This document shows positions 8,898-16,816 of a stretch of DNA of 64,000 bases, one piece after another (within the stretch, counting starts at the first letter, position 1; each line of letters opens with the position of its first letter). Origin of the DNA: Prosthecobacter vanneervenii (GTDB lineage Bacteria; Verrucomicrobiota; Verrucomicrobiia; Verrucomicrobiales; Verrucomicrobiaceae); contig NZ_JACHIG010000008.1 in assembly GCF_014203095.1 (NCBI RefSeq), forward strand, positions 186,001 through 250,000, read 5' to 3'. Both the position numbers and the translations under genes were made by a program. The notes beneath the pieces are model-generated. The model searched no databases, was not told where the DNA came from, and worked only from the letters and a program-made list of their open reading frames with translations.

Positions 8898-10756
8898 TGT
8901 GCGCCTCCTTTCACCGCCACCTTCACAGGGCGTTCGTTGCGGATGGCCAGATGGTCGAGAGTCTCGCGCACAACCTCAGCGAAAATCGGAGCCGCCACGC
9001 GACCGCCACGGATCATGGCGGCGCTTTCGGCCTTGGGATCGTCCAGCATGACGAGGCAGACGAGCTTGGGGTTGTCGATGGGGGCCATGCCCACAAAGGA
9101 GGTCAGGTAGGAACCGTCAATATAGCGCCTCTTTTCAGGATCATAGCGGCGGGTGGTGCCGGTCTTGCCACCGACGCGGACATCGGGCAGAGCGGCTCGC
9201 TTGCCGGTGCCTTCGAGCACGACTCCTTCGAGGAAGTCGCGCAGGGTAGCGGCGGTCTTGGCGGTGCAGACCTGCCAGACCGGACTGGGCTCGAGAACTT
9301 CGGCTTCTCCGTTGGGTTTGACAATGCGGTCAATAAGCCGCGGCTTCATAAGCACGCCCCCGTTGGCAATGGCGCCGTAGGCCATGCACATTTGCAGGGG
9401 GGTGACTGAGACTTCGTATCCAATAGGCATGCGTGAGTAGGTGGTGTTGCTCCACTTGCCGGTATTGAGGTAGCCGGCTTTCTCGCCGACGAGGCCGATC
9501 CCGGTGGGAGCACCGAATCCGAACCTGCTGGCATAGTCCAGCATCATGTCCTGTCCAACACGTTTGCTGATTTTGTACATGCCAATGTTGCTGGAGTGCA
9601 CGAGCACTCCCTTGACGGTCTGCATGCCGAGGGGCTCGTCGTCGCTGAGCTTCACCTTCCGCACCGGGTCTTCGTAGTGCATGTTGCCGCAGTCGATCAT
9701 CTCTCCTGCGGTGATCTTGCGGTTGTCCAGCCCGGCCGCCAGGGTAACGACTTTGAAGATGGAGCCGGGTTCGTAGGGCTCGGCAATCACATGGTTGGTC
9801 CAGGTGCTGGCCTCGGGGTTGTTGACGTCCCGGTGCGGGCGCGCCGCCATGGCCAGTACGGTGCCGGTGGCAGGCTCGGTGACGACAATAACCGCACGGC
9901 GGGCATCGTAGGTCTTCCAGGCGCGCTCGCAGATGGCCTCGACGTTGTCCTGCAACTGCATGTCAATGGTGAGGTGCACATCGCTGCCGTGCTGGGGATC
10001 GGTGGCCTGACCACGGTAAGAGGGCAGCTCATGGCCGGATTTGTCGCGCTCGATCAACTGCTCTCCTGGCACGCCGGTGAGCCTGGCATCCATGAGCTTT
10101 TCGACGCCCCAGCGGCCTTTGTTGCTGGGGTCGGTGTCTCCCAGCACCAAGGAGAGGCGATCCTGGGCGGGAAAGCGGCGTGCCACGGTGGGGCGCATGT
10201 GAATGCCGAAGATGTGCTGGGTCTTGAAGAGATCAGACCACTCCTTGGCGGTCTCCACGTCCACCTGTTTGGCCAGCACGATTTCAGGTTTGTCGGTGGC
10301 CAGCTGGGCGCGGATCTCCTTCTCCGTCTGTGGCAGGATGCCATCCAGCACCTTGGCGACGTGGTCATGGTAGGCGTTGATGGTTTCTGCGTCGGTCAAC
10401 TTCTCGCGCAATTCGAGAGCTTTCACTCCCTGGATGGCAGCCAGATGGTGGCGAACGGTGACGATCTCCCGCAGGTGGGTGCGGTCCGTGTAGAGCTCGC
10501 GCACGTCTTCGTCGTGGGCAAGGTATTCACCGCTGAGATCCTTGATAGCGCCACGATGCGCGGGCAGAACGATGTGGCGCTGATACTTTTGAGCCGCCAG
10601 AGCGGCCAGGCGCGGAGACTCCTTGATCTGAATGACCGCCAGACGCCAGGTAACGAGAGAAAAGCCCGCCAGCAGCACAAACAGCAGCAGCAGCATGCGG
10701 CGACAGACCGGGCGATCCCGGCGGAGCTGGATTTGACTTGGCAGCGGCTGGCTCAC
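8894..10756 (-). CDS. ftsI: Class B penicillin-binding protein, FtsI-like transpeptidase
   Basis: Septal transpeptidase of 620 residues: one N-terminal membrane helix (about 20-42), a PBP dimerisation/pedestal region, and a C-terminal transpeptidase domain with the three serine-enzyme motifs SxxK (EPGSIFKVVT), SxN (HSSNIGM) and KTG (GGKTGTTRRY). Expected role is crosslinking new septal peptidoglycan with FtsW. The start is a GTG at 10756 that shares one base with the ftsL TAG stop; the stop overlaps murE. No C-terminal PASTA domain is present. Assignment to ftsI rather than an elongation PBP rests on its place between ftsL and murE. Confidence 0.92.
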   Translation of the reverse strand: MSQPLPSQIQLRRDRPVCRRMLLLLFVLLAGFSLVTWRLAVIQIKESPRLAALAAQKYQRHIVLPAHRGAIKDLSGEYLAHDEDVRELYTDRTHLREIVTVRHHLAAIQGVKALELREKLTDAETINAYHDHVAKVLDGILPQTEKEIRAQLATDKPEIVLAKQVDVETAKEWSDLFKTQHIFGIHMRPTVARRFPAQDRLSLVLGDTDPSNKGRWGVEKLMDARLTGVPGEQLIERDKSGHELPSYRGQATDPQHGSDVHLTIDMQLQDNVEAICERAWKTYDARRAVIVVTEPATGTVLAMAARPHRDVNNPEASTWTNHVIAEPYEPGSIFKVVTLAAGLDNRKITAGEMIDCGNMHYEDPVRKVKLSDDEPLGMQTVKGVLVHSSNIGMYKISKRVGQDMMLDYASRFGFGAPTGIGLVGEKAGYLNTGKWSNTTYSRMPIGYEVSVTPLQMCMAYGAIANGGVLMKPRLIDRIVKPNGEAEVLEPSPVWQVCTAKTAATLRDFLEGVVLEGTGKRAALPDVRVGGKTGTTRRYDPEKRRYIDGSYLTSFVGMAPIDNPKLVCLVMLDDPKAESAAMIRGGRVAAPIFAEVVRETLDHLAIRNERPVKVAVKGGAQ

Positions 10757-11145
10757 TAGTGCTTGGGAATGATTTGGGCGACGGAGGGATCAGGGGCCGG
10801 TGCCGGCGCTTCGGCCTTGGGGGGCTCTGCGGGCAGAGGTTTGAGGAAAAGAATGCTCTGCTTGGTCAGCGGACGAAGGAGGGTGCCCACGCTGGTGAGG
10901 CGCGGCTGCACGCGATCGCGCGTGAGCATGGTTTCGATGCGGTTATTCAACGCGAGGATTTCGGCATTGAGGAGACGCATCTCGGACTCGACCTTGCGCT
11001 GCTCTTCGCCAATGGCCCGCACGCGGTTCTTGCTAACGACGATACCCAGACCGACGAGCGCCAGGGAGGCGACGACGATCAGGATGGCCGTGAGCGTGGA
11101 GAGGCCCAGGCTGTTGCGATAGCGGTTGCGCTGACGTGGGTTCAT
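10756..11145 (-). CDS. ftsL: FtsL-like small bitopic division protein
   Basis: A 129-residue protein with a short basic cytoplasmic N-terminus (MNPRQRNRYRNS), one membrane helix at about 16-38 and a predicted coiled coil after it (EEQRKVESEMRLLNAEILALNN), then a Pro/Ala-rich tail. This is the FtsL/DivIC architecture, and the position between rsmH and ftsI is the standard ftsL locus. Sequence conservation of FtsL is weak, so the name depends mostly on position. The frame is open further upstream, but the ATG at 11145 overlaps the rsmH stop as ATGA and gives the normal FtsL size. Confidence 0.8.
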   Translation of the reverse strand: MNPRQRNRYRNSLGLSTLTAILIVVASLALVGLGIVVSKNRVRAIGEEQRKVESEMRLLNAEILALNNRIETMLTRDRVQPRLTSVGTLLRPLTKQSILFLKPLPAEPPKAEAPAPAPDPSVAQIIPKH

Positions 11146-12335
11146 TCGGGCAGACGTTCGGCGACACGCAGCACCGCGCTGCGCGCACGTGGGTTGAGTT
11201 CGATCTCCTGCGGCGTGGCCTGCACGGGCTTGCGGGTGATGAGCTTGAGCACGCAGTCGGGGTTTTTGCGTGCCTCCGGCCATTCCGGGCGGTCAATGTA
11301 AGGGGCGGAAAGATGCTGCAGCGTTTGTTTGACGATCCGGTCCTCCAGCGAGTGGAAGGAGATCACCGCCAGCCTGCCGCCGGGCTTGAGCCAGCGCGGG
11401 GCTGCGGCCAGAAAATCATGCAGTGCGGCTAGCTCGTCATTCACCGCGATGCGCAGTGCCTGAAAGACCAGCGTGGCAGGATGGCGTTTGCCGCGCTTGG
11501 GAGAGGCGGAGGCAACGATGTCTGCGAGCTGGAGCGTGGTGCGGATGGGCGCCAGGCTGCGGGCCTTGAGGATGGCGCGCACGATGCGCCGTGCGTTGTT
11601 TTCCTCCCCGTATTCAAAGAAAATGCGCACGAGCTCGGCTTCCTCGTATGTGTTTACGATGTCGGCGGCGGTGCGCGGTGACTCGGTGTCCATGCGCAGG
11701 TCCAACGGGCCGTCCCTCATAAAAGAGAAGCCGCGTGCGGCATCGTCCAGCTGATGGCTGGACACACCGATGTCCACCAGCATGCCATCAAAACCTGACA
11801 CTCCAGTCTCCTCAACGATCTGAGGGAAATTGCGGAAGTTGCCACGAAGGGCACAGAACTGAGCGGCAAAGGGTTTCAGGCGCTCTGTGGCATGCCTGAG
11901 CGCATTGAGGTCCTGATCCATGGCCACAACGCGTGCCCCATGCTGGAGCAAGGCTTCTGAATGCCCACCACCACCCAGTGTGCCGTCGAAAAAAAGCTTG
12001 CCTGGAGCAGGCTGAAGGAGTTCCAGGACCTCGGACAGAAGCACAGGGGCATGGTAGAAAGGAAGATTCCGCACGGTCGATTCAGGCGGAGTTGGTTCGG
12101 GGATCTCCCCCCCTCCCCCAGCCCCCTGACGTGTCACCAATGTGCCACGTCCCCAAGGCATGAGGTCATCCATGGCGTCTTTGGCTCCAAACCACGCCCA
12201 TGCTCCGACCTGAGAAAATCCAATGATTCTGGAAATCTCAGCCAGCATGCTTTGTACCAACGACCTATCCGCATACCCAGTGGGTTCAGGAAGAGGACGC
12301 AGCAGCGGAAAACCGATGTGGGAGAGCGCGTTCAT
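11142..12335 (-). CDS. rsmH: RsmH, 16S rRNA m4C1402 methyltransferase (first copy; start uncertain)
   Basis: SAM-dependent methyltransferase acting on 16S rRNA C1402. The RsmH core begins at about residue 93 of this frame (FYHAPVLLSEVLE), followed by the SAM motif DGTLGGGGHSEALL (about 117-130), DGMLVDIGVSS, GFSFMRDGPLDLRMD and the C-terminal FHSLEDRIVKQ and NPRARSAVLR. The first 92 residues have no counterpart in RsmH, contain a glycine run, and the annotated ATG has no Shine-Dalgarno but a TATAAA immediately upstream; translation may really begin further in, for example at the ATG at 12173 or 12161 or the GTG at 12074. It is the first gene of the dcw cluster; mraZ is absent. A second rsmH-like gene lies at 48572-49630. 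Confidence 0.9.
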   Translation of the reverse strand: MNALSHIGFPLLRPLPEPTGYADRSLVQSMLAEISRIIGFSQVGAWAWFGAKDAMDDLMPWGRGTLVTRQGAGGGGEIPEPTPPESTVRNLPFYHAPVLLSEVLELLQPAPGKLFFDGTLGGGGHSEALLQHGARVVAMDQDLNALRHATERLKPFAAQFCALRGNFRNFPQIVEETGVSGFDGMLVDIGVSSHQLDDAARGFSFMRDGPLDLRMDTESPRTAADIVNTYEEAELVRIFFEYGEENNARRIVRAILKARSLAPIRTTLQLADIVASASPKRGKRHPATLVFQALRIAVNDELAALHDFLAAAPRWLKPGGRLAVISFHSLEDRIVKQTLQHLSAPYIDRPEWPEARKNPDCVLKLITRKPVQATPQEIELNPRARSAVLRVAERLPE

Positions 12336-12743
12336 GATTTATACGGGTCTACTGAGCTGCCAGACAGGCGAAGTGTGACAGAAAAGCCGCAAACCTAAAA
12401 TTCTAACTAATCTTTATAATCTAGAGGTCCGTCTGTTGGCAATCGCCTATTTCAGAATTTTCGCCTCTTATAGAATTACTCGAATGCTGTTCATTCGATC
12501 AGGCATAGGTTCTAGAGATACCTTCAAAGACAAGCGTCTTGCGCGACTCAGAAAGCCAAACCTGAAAACCAATTTCAGCCGCAAGCCTACCCAGCCCTAG
12601 AATCCTGATCCCTCTTAAAACGGCCACACTCCCACTCAGCCTCCTTAATATTTGCGATTCCTCACCCAAGAGGAATCTCGACAGAGGGCCGGAAGTATTG
12701 CTAGCCTCACGGAAATTGAAACAATTCCGACCCGTAAATCACT
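12336..12743. promoter_or_regulatory. Divergent intergenic region between the dcw cluster and the histone-like gene
   Basis: About 400 bp, clearly more AT-rich than its surroundings, with no convincing ORF. It separates the leftward dcw operon from a rightward gene and so should hold promoters for both. Visible elements are TATAAA just before 12335 on the minus strand (possible -10), TATAAT at 12415-12420 on the plus strand without a good -35, and an inverted repeat TCGAATG-CTGTT-CATTCGA at 12480-12498 that could be an operator. No MraZ gene or recognisable MraZ box was found. Confidence 0.5.
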
Positions 12744-13367
12744 ATGGCTAAGAAACCTGCTCCCAAGAAGGCACCGGCTAAAAAGCCTGCTGCTTCCTCC
12801 AAATCAGCCATAGCGACTAAGAAACCGAAAGCTGCTCCTCCAGCAAAGAAGCCTGCCAAGCCAGCGCCCAAAGCGGCACCGGCAAAAAAAGCCGCCCCCG
12901 TGAAACCTGCGCCAACTCCTGCCCCTGTGCTAAAACCCGTCTTTGAAGCACCGGCGCCCAAGCCAGCGGTAGTTCCTGTAGCAGCAGCCAAGCCTGCTGC
13001 GGTCAAAGCACCTGCACCCGGAGCCACGGCGCTCACCATCGCCGCTCAGGCCTCTGCGGGTGCCGCAGCCAATGGCAACACGCATCCGGCCAACATCCTC
13101 GTGCTGGTCAGCAGCGGTGGATGGCCGGTGACGGATCTGACGAAGGACCACTTTACGCTGATGGAGTACTTTGAAGTGCCAGGCCAGCAGGCCCCTTTCA
13201 GCAACAACATCACCTCTTTCCGCAATGCGGGCACGGGTGCCTACCTGCTGCAGGTGAAGCCGATCAATGGCGCTCCCTGGCGCAGCGGCCACCACCTGGC
13301 CCAGATCCTCATCTCCTCTGCGGATGACCGTCAGGGACAGGGAGCGGTGAAGCTGATCATCCGCTGA
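12744..13367 (+). CDS. Lys/Ala/Pro-rich histone-H1-like tail fused to a folded C-terminal domain
   Basis: A 207-residue protein. Residues 1 to about 95 are almost entirely K, A, P and V, with repeats such as KKPA, KPAPK and APAKK, like bacterial histone-H1-like DNA-binding tails. From about 108 the composition changes to a normal globular domain (HPANILVLVSSGGWPVTDLTKDHF.., then ..RNAGTGAYLLQVKP.., ending AVKLIIR) with alternating hydrophobic residues suggesting a beta-sandwich. The tail probably binds nucleic acid or another polyanion; the C-terminal domain is unrecognised. Because the protein lacks a signal peptide I infer a cytoplasmic or nucleoid location. An Ala/Pro linker in a wall protein would look similar, but the dense lysines favour DNA binding. 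Confidence 0.75.
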   Translation: MAKKPAPKKAPAKKPAASSKSAIATKKPKAAPPAKKPAKPAPKAAPAKKAAPVKPAPTPAPVLKPVFEAPAPKPAVVPVAAAKPAAVKAPAPGATALTIAAQASAGAAANGNTHPANILVLVSSGGWPVTDLTKDHFTLMEYFEVPGQQAPFSNNITSFRNAGTGAYLLQVKPINGAPWRSGHHLAQILISSADDRQGQGAVKLIIR

Positions 13368-13416
13368 TTATTCAGACTGCTCTTTCTTTATCGACAGCTC
13401 ATGCGGCTCCGCTAGC

Positions 13417-14475
13417 ATGCGCGGCATGAATCGCCGCACCTTCCTCGCGCAGTCTCTCGCCGCCACCGCCGCAGCATCGCTCTCCCGCGCTGCCACGGGA
13501 TCCAAACTAGCCATCGGCCTCGACCACTTTGCCGTACGCGCCACGGGATGGAAGGCGGGCCAGTTTATCGACTATGCTGCGTCTCTGAAGCTGGACACGA
13601 TGTTCATCTCGGAGCTGCCTATCTTTGAGAACTTTGAAGAAGGGTATCTTAAAGGTCTCAAAGAACAGGCAGACCGCGCCGGGATCAAACTCTACGTGGG
13701 CACCGGCTGCGTCTGCAACACCTCCAACCGCTGGAAGGACACCTACGGCACGGCGGAGGAGCACCTGAGCCTGACCATCCGCATCGCCAAGACGCTGGGC
13801 TCTCCGGTGGCGCGCTGCTATCTTGGCGATCAAAAAGACCGTTCGGGTGATGGTGGCATCCAGAGACACATTGAATCACTGGTCAAAACCATCAAAGCCT
13901 GCCAGTCCAAGGCTGAAGGAGAGGGCATCAAGATCGCCGTGGAAAACCACGCGGGAGATATGCAGTCTCATGAACTGAAGGCGCTGATCGAGGCAGCAGG
14001 AAAAGGCTATGTGGGAGCCAACATCGACCCCGGCAACGCGGTCTGGGCTTTGGAGGAACCACTGATGCATCTCGAAGTGCTCGGGCCTCTCACGATCTGC
14101 AGCAGCGTGCGTGACAGCATGCTGTGGGAAGATGAAAATGGAGCGGTGGTGCAGTGGACCGCCGTGGGTGATGGCATCGTGGATTTCAAAGCCTATGCCA
14201 AACGCTTTGCAGAACTGGCTCCAGGCGTGCCGCTGCAGGTGGAAACGATCTCGGGATTTGCCCGGCCCTTCGCGTGGAAGAAAGACGAGTTCTGGAAGAT
14301 CTTCCCCAACCACCGCGACACGCCGATGTTTAAAGCCTGGCTGGACATGGCCAAGCGCGGCCACAAGATCGACAGCTTCAAAGCTCCCGAAGGTCCCAGT
14401 AAAAAGGATGCTGAGATCGCCTACCAGAAGGGCGAAGCCGAGCGCAGCTTTGCCTGGCTGCGTGCTAATGCGTAG
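13417..14475 (+). CDS. Tat-exported sugar phosphate isomerase/epimerase-like TIM-barrel protein
   Basis: A 352-residue protein with a twin-arginine signal at the start (MNRRTFLAQSLAATAAASLSRA), so export to the periplasm in folded form is likely. The rest reads as a xylose-isomerase-like TIM barrel (AP endonuclease 2 superfamily): KLAIGLDHFAVRATGW.., KIAVENHAGDM, GANIDPGNAVW and VPLQVETISGFARPF, with Glu/His/Asp residues in metal-binding positions. The substrate is unknown. Exported members of this family are abundant in Verrucomicrobia and Planctomycetes. A second in-frame ATG at 13426 places the RR motif closer to the start and is an equally good initiation site; no Shine-Dalgarno distinguishes them. 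Confidence 0.85.
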   Translation: MRGMNRRTFLAQSLAATAAASLSRAATGSKLAIGLDHFAVRATGWKAGQFIDYAASLKLDTMFISELPIFENFEEGYLKGLKEQADRAGIKLYVGTGCVCNTSNRWKDTYGTAEEHLSLTIRIAKTLGSPVARCYLGDQKDRSGDGGIQRHIESLVKTIKACQSKAEGEGIKIAVENHAGDMQSHELKALIEAAGKGYVGANIDPGNAVWALEEPLMHLEVLGPLTICSSVRDSMLWEDENGAVVQWTAVGDGIVDFKAYAKRFAELAPGVPLQVETISGFARPFAWKKDEFWKIFPNHRDTPMFKAWLDMAKRGHKIDSFKAPEGPSKKDAEIAYQKGEAERSFAWLRANA

Positions 14476-14527
14476 ATCGTTTCTTCTGAGGAAGAATATC
14501 CGCCTGATCTAGCGAGCACAGTGGCTC

Positions 14528-16291
14528 CTATTTCGAGGCGGGCTCATTCCATTCTACACCGAAGGATTCATCCGTGAGCGTTTTGAGAAACGCCACGAGA
14601 GCGGCCTTGTCCTCGACCGTGAGGCCGAGGCCTTGGTTGCGCAGGTGTTTGGCCAGATTGGGGTCCAGCGTTGAGCTTGCTCTCACACCGTGATCGTAAT
14701 GCTCAATGACCTCCTCCAGTGTGGAGAAGCGGCCATCATGCATGTAGGGTGCGGTGCGCGCCACATTACGCAAACTGGGCACCATGAAGCGGCCGCGGTC
14801 CGTTGGCTTGCCACTCACTTGAGCCAGGCCTTCGTCCTGTATGCCCGCATCGTCATCGAGGCCGTTGTTGAGAAACTGGCTGTTGCTGAACTGAGCACCG
14901 CCGTGGCAGTGAAAGCAGTCGCCGCCCTTGATTCCATGACCTGGATCGCTCTCGGTAAAGAAGAGGGTGAAACCGTGCTTTTCCTGCTCTGTGAGTGTAG
15001 CTTTGCCGGAGACCATGCGATCCATTTTTGAGTCTGCGGAGATAAGGGTGAGCAAGTACTGCTCCATGGCGCGTGCCATGCGGTCTGGCGTGATTTCATC
15101 GCTGCCAAATGCCCGCTGGAACATTGGCTTGAGATCATCGATCTTTGTCAGCACGTGGTCGAGTGTCTCGTGCATTTCTGCGGGGTCCTGAATAGGACGG
15201 AGGGTCTGATCTCTCAGAGTTGGGGCGCGACCATCCCAGAAGAAGGAGGATTTCCACGCGAGATTGAAAAGCGGCATGGCATTGCGCTTCCCTAACTGGC
15301 CCTCCGCACCGAGACTGAAGCGGCGTGGATCGCTGAATGCAGCCTTGGTATCGTGGCAGCTGGCGCAGGACTGGGTGTTGTTGATGGAAAGCCGCACATC
15401 GTGAAACAAGCGGTCGCCGAGGCTGACACCTGCCACGGTGAGCGGATTGTCCGCCGGAAAATTCACCGCCGGGAAATGAGGCGGTATCTTGGCGGCGATC
15501 AACGGGGGCTTCCAACTGGCATCCGCTGCAGGTCTTTGTTTCGGCGAGAGATCAGGCTCCAGACGCACGATGCCGAAGGCGCGTACGGCATTGTCCGCGA
15601 TGCGTTCCGCCAGACCGCCATCTTCGCCGGAGTGCGTGGAGTCGGCCTTGCTGATCTCGATGGCATGCGCTCCGGAGAAGAAGCGGTCCGCATGCAGGCT
15701 GAGCGTGAGCAGCTGGTCATTGCGCAGGTCCATTGCCAGCGGCACCTCCACCGTGGCGCGGCATTTCTGCCCGGCCAGATGATAGGAGTAGCCACCGAGC
15801 TTTTCATCTGGCTGGCGATAGCGCCCCTCAATGGCGAGAAAGATGTACTGCCCACGCCAGCTCCAGTGCAGTTGATTGACCTCCGGGTTCAACGGGTGAC
15901 CCGCAGGCCACGAGGCGGCATCTTGGTGGTCGGCCGCGTCATCCAGCCCCAAGTCAAACCTCAGTGCGCGGTACACCGCAGGGGGGATGCCATCGAGCAC
16001 GAAAGACAGCTTCTGCCTTCCTACATCCACCGTTGCCACCCAGTTCTTCGCGCCGATCCATCCGCCATCCTCCCGCTGCAGCTCTGCATGCGAAAGCAGC
16101 ATTGCGATGCGAGACACAGAGATTACTTCTCCAGTCGCATTTTTTAAACCGGCTGCATCAAGCACGAGCGGCTTCCCTTCCCAGCGCGGCTCAATGCGTA
16201 CCGTGAGCTGCGACGCCGCTAAAGCCGGCTGCCTCAAGCCAAAGACAAGAAGCAGAAACACTAGGACATGCACGGGCAGGCGTAGCCTCAT
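14528..16291 (-). CDS. Secreted MbnP-like domain fused to a MauG/MbnH-type di-haem peroxidase
   Basis: About 587 residues from the chosen ATG. Layout: signal peptide (MRLRLPVHVLVFLLLVFGLR..), an MbnP-like domain (about 25-250, with LTVRIEPRWEGKPL.., NQLHWSWRGQYIFLAIEGRY and a C-terminal sheet), then a di-haem cytochrome c peroxidase-like domain (about 280-587) with CASCH near 311 and CFHCH near 460. In methanobactin-type systems MbnP is a separate partner protein and MbnH a separate MauG-like di-haem enzyme that oxidises a Trp of MbnP; here both appear in one chain. The Trp-rich HWSW segment is the analogue of the modified region, which is inference. The frame extends upstream to 16414; 16336 is another possible start, but 16291 gives a clean signal peptide. 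Confidence 0.8.
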   Translation of the reverse strand: MRLRLPVHVLVFLLLVFGLRQPALAASQLTVRIEPRWEGKPLVLDAAGLKNATGEVISVSRIAMLLSHAELQREDGGWIGAKNWVATVDVGRQKLSFVLDGIPPAVYRALRFDLGLDDAADHQDAASWPAGHPLNPEVNQLHWSWRGQYIFLAIEGRYRQPDEKLGGYSYHLAGQKCRATVEVPLAMDLRNDQLLTLSLHADRFFSGAHAIEISKADSTHSGEDGGLAERIADNAVRAFGIVRLEPDLSPKQRPAADASWKPPLIAAKIPPHFPAVNFPADNPLTVAGVSLGDRLFHDVRLSINNTQSCASCHDTKAAFSDPRRFSLGAEGQLGKRNAMPLFNLAWKSSFFWDGRAPTLRDQTLRPIQDPAEMHETLDHVLTKIDDLKPMFQRAFGSDEITPDRMARAMEQYLLTLISADSKMDRMVSGKATLTEQEKHGFTLFFTESDPGHGIKGGDCFHCHGGAQFSNSQFLNNGLDDDAGIQDEGLAQVSGKPTDRGRFMVPSLRNVARTAPYMHDGRFSTLEEVIEHYDHGVRASSTLDPNLAKHLRNQGLGLTVEDKAALVAFLKTLTDESFGVEWNEPASK

Positions 16292-16455
16292 GCGGCAAAA
16301 TACCGGCGGAGAGATGCGTGGCAAACGCGCGCGCATGATTTTGTCTCCTTCCTGGAACCCACGGCCGCTTCGCCGACCCGCAGCGCCCAAAGTCTTTTCT
16401 CCTCCTGCTTGCATGCCAGCAGGGCCACGCTTATAAAAACCGGCATCAGGACCAC

Positions 16456-16492
16456 GCGTGGATAGCTCAGTGGTAGAGCGGCTCGTTTACAC
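16456..16492 (+). tRNA. 5' half of host tRNA-Val(UAC), split by the island
   Basis: GCGTGGA acceptor strand, TA, D-arm GCTC-AGTGGTA-GAGC, G, anticodon-stem strand GCTCG and the full 7-nt anticodon loop TTTACAC (16486-16492), after which homology to tRNA stops abruptly. The missing 3' half is at 44697-44741. Joined at TTTACAC the two halves give a complete tRNA-Val(UAC): GCTCG pairs with CGAGT, acceptor GCGTGGA pairs with TCCGCGC (one G-U), and CCA is encoded. As it stands the gene is interrupted and should be non-functional. Confidence 0.9.
16473..16492 (+). other. attL: left attachment site
   Basis: Contains the core TTTACAC (16486-16492) preceded at a fixed distance by GTAGAGC (16473-16479). 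The same GTAGAGC-6 nt-TTTACAC arrangement occurs at the right end (44684-44703), where the left arm comes from the element. So element and host att sites share both the 7-bp core and a 7-bp outer block. Sequence to the right of 16492 is island. Confidence 0.8.
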
Positions 16493-16599
16493 TTCTTGCG
16501 AGGCCGTTTCCCTGGGGTGGACAGGATTGGACAAATGCCCATTTCACTAGGGAAAGTGTCTTTTGGCGGAAGGCTCAAAAAGACAGGTTTTCTGTCGTC

Positions 16600-16620
16600 G
16601 GGGGCAACATTGGGGGTAAC
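16600..16620 (+). repeat. Left-end GGGGG(C/T)AAC repeats, candidate recombinase arm sites
   Basis: GGGGGCAAC at 16600-16608 and GGGGGTAAC at 16612-16620, same orientation, 12 bp apart. The same nonamers recur at the right end (44548-44556, 44589-44596, 44601-44609) and upstream of the internal integrase (39528-39576). Placement about 110 bp inside the core fits arm-type sites of a tyrosine integrase, but they could also be regulator operators. Confidence 0.5.
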
Positions 16621-16647
16621 AGAACTCCGCACTTTTTCCAGCGGAGT

Positions 16648-16718
16648 GCGGCGTGAGAGATTCGAACTCCCGACCAACTGCGTGTAAAGCAGCCGCTCTA
16701 CCACTGAGCTAACGCCGC
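16648..16718 (-). tRNA. tRNA-Val(UAC), complete copy carried by the island
   Basis: On the minus strand the 71-nt sequence folds as a full cloverleaf: acceptor GCGGCGT/ACGCCGC, D-arm GCTC/GAGC, anticodon stem GCTGC/GCAGT around loop TTTACAC (anticodon TAC), T-arm GGGAG-TTCGAAT-CTCTC. CCA is not encoded. The D-arm and anticodon loop are identical to the split host tRNA-Val, whereas the acceptor and T stems differ, so this is a diverged homologue, not a duplication of the target. It would restore decoding by the disrupted isoacceptor. Orientation is opposite to the host gene. Confidence 0.93.
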
Positions 16719-16816
16719 TTGTTTTGAGCCGCGCAAAACTGCGGCACGTTCGCAGTCATGGCAAGAGCATAATTCGGAAGATCGCGAAGTGGCGTGACGT
16801 GGTGGAATTTGCCAGC

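Noticed and set aside
7299-9110. Long plus-strand frame of 603 residues opposite murE/ftsI
   Set aside because: It is the GC-rich antisense shadow of confirmed mur genes and has no recognisable motif. The same applies to the long antisense frames at 323-997, 9596-10759, 62019-63347 and the minus frames opposite the sugar porter and GH10-like genes.
12415-12420. Plus-strand TATAAT promoter for the histone-like gene
   Set aside because: No -35 element at 16-18 bp and more than 300 bp from the start codon; kept only as a note.
16486-16718. Tandem duplication of the host tRNA-Val
   Set aside because: The second tRNA is on the opposite strand, differs in acceptor and T stems and lacks CCA, so it is a separate gene brought by the island.
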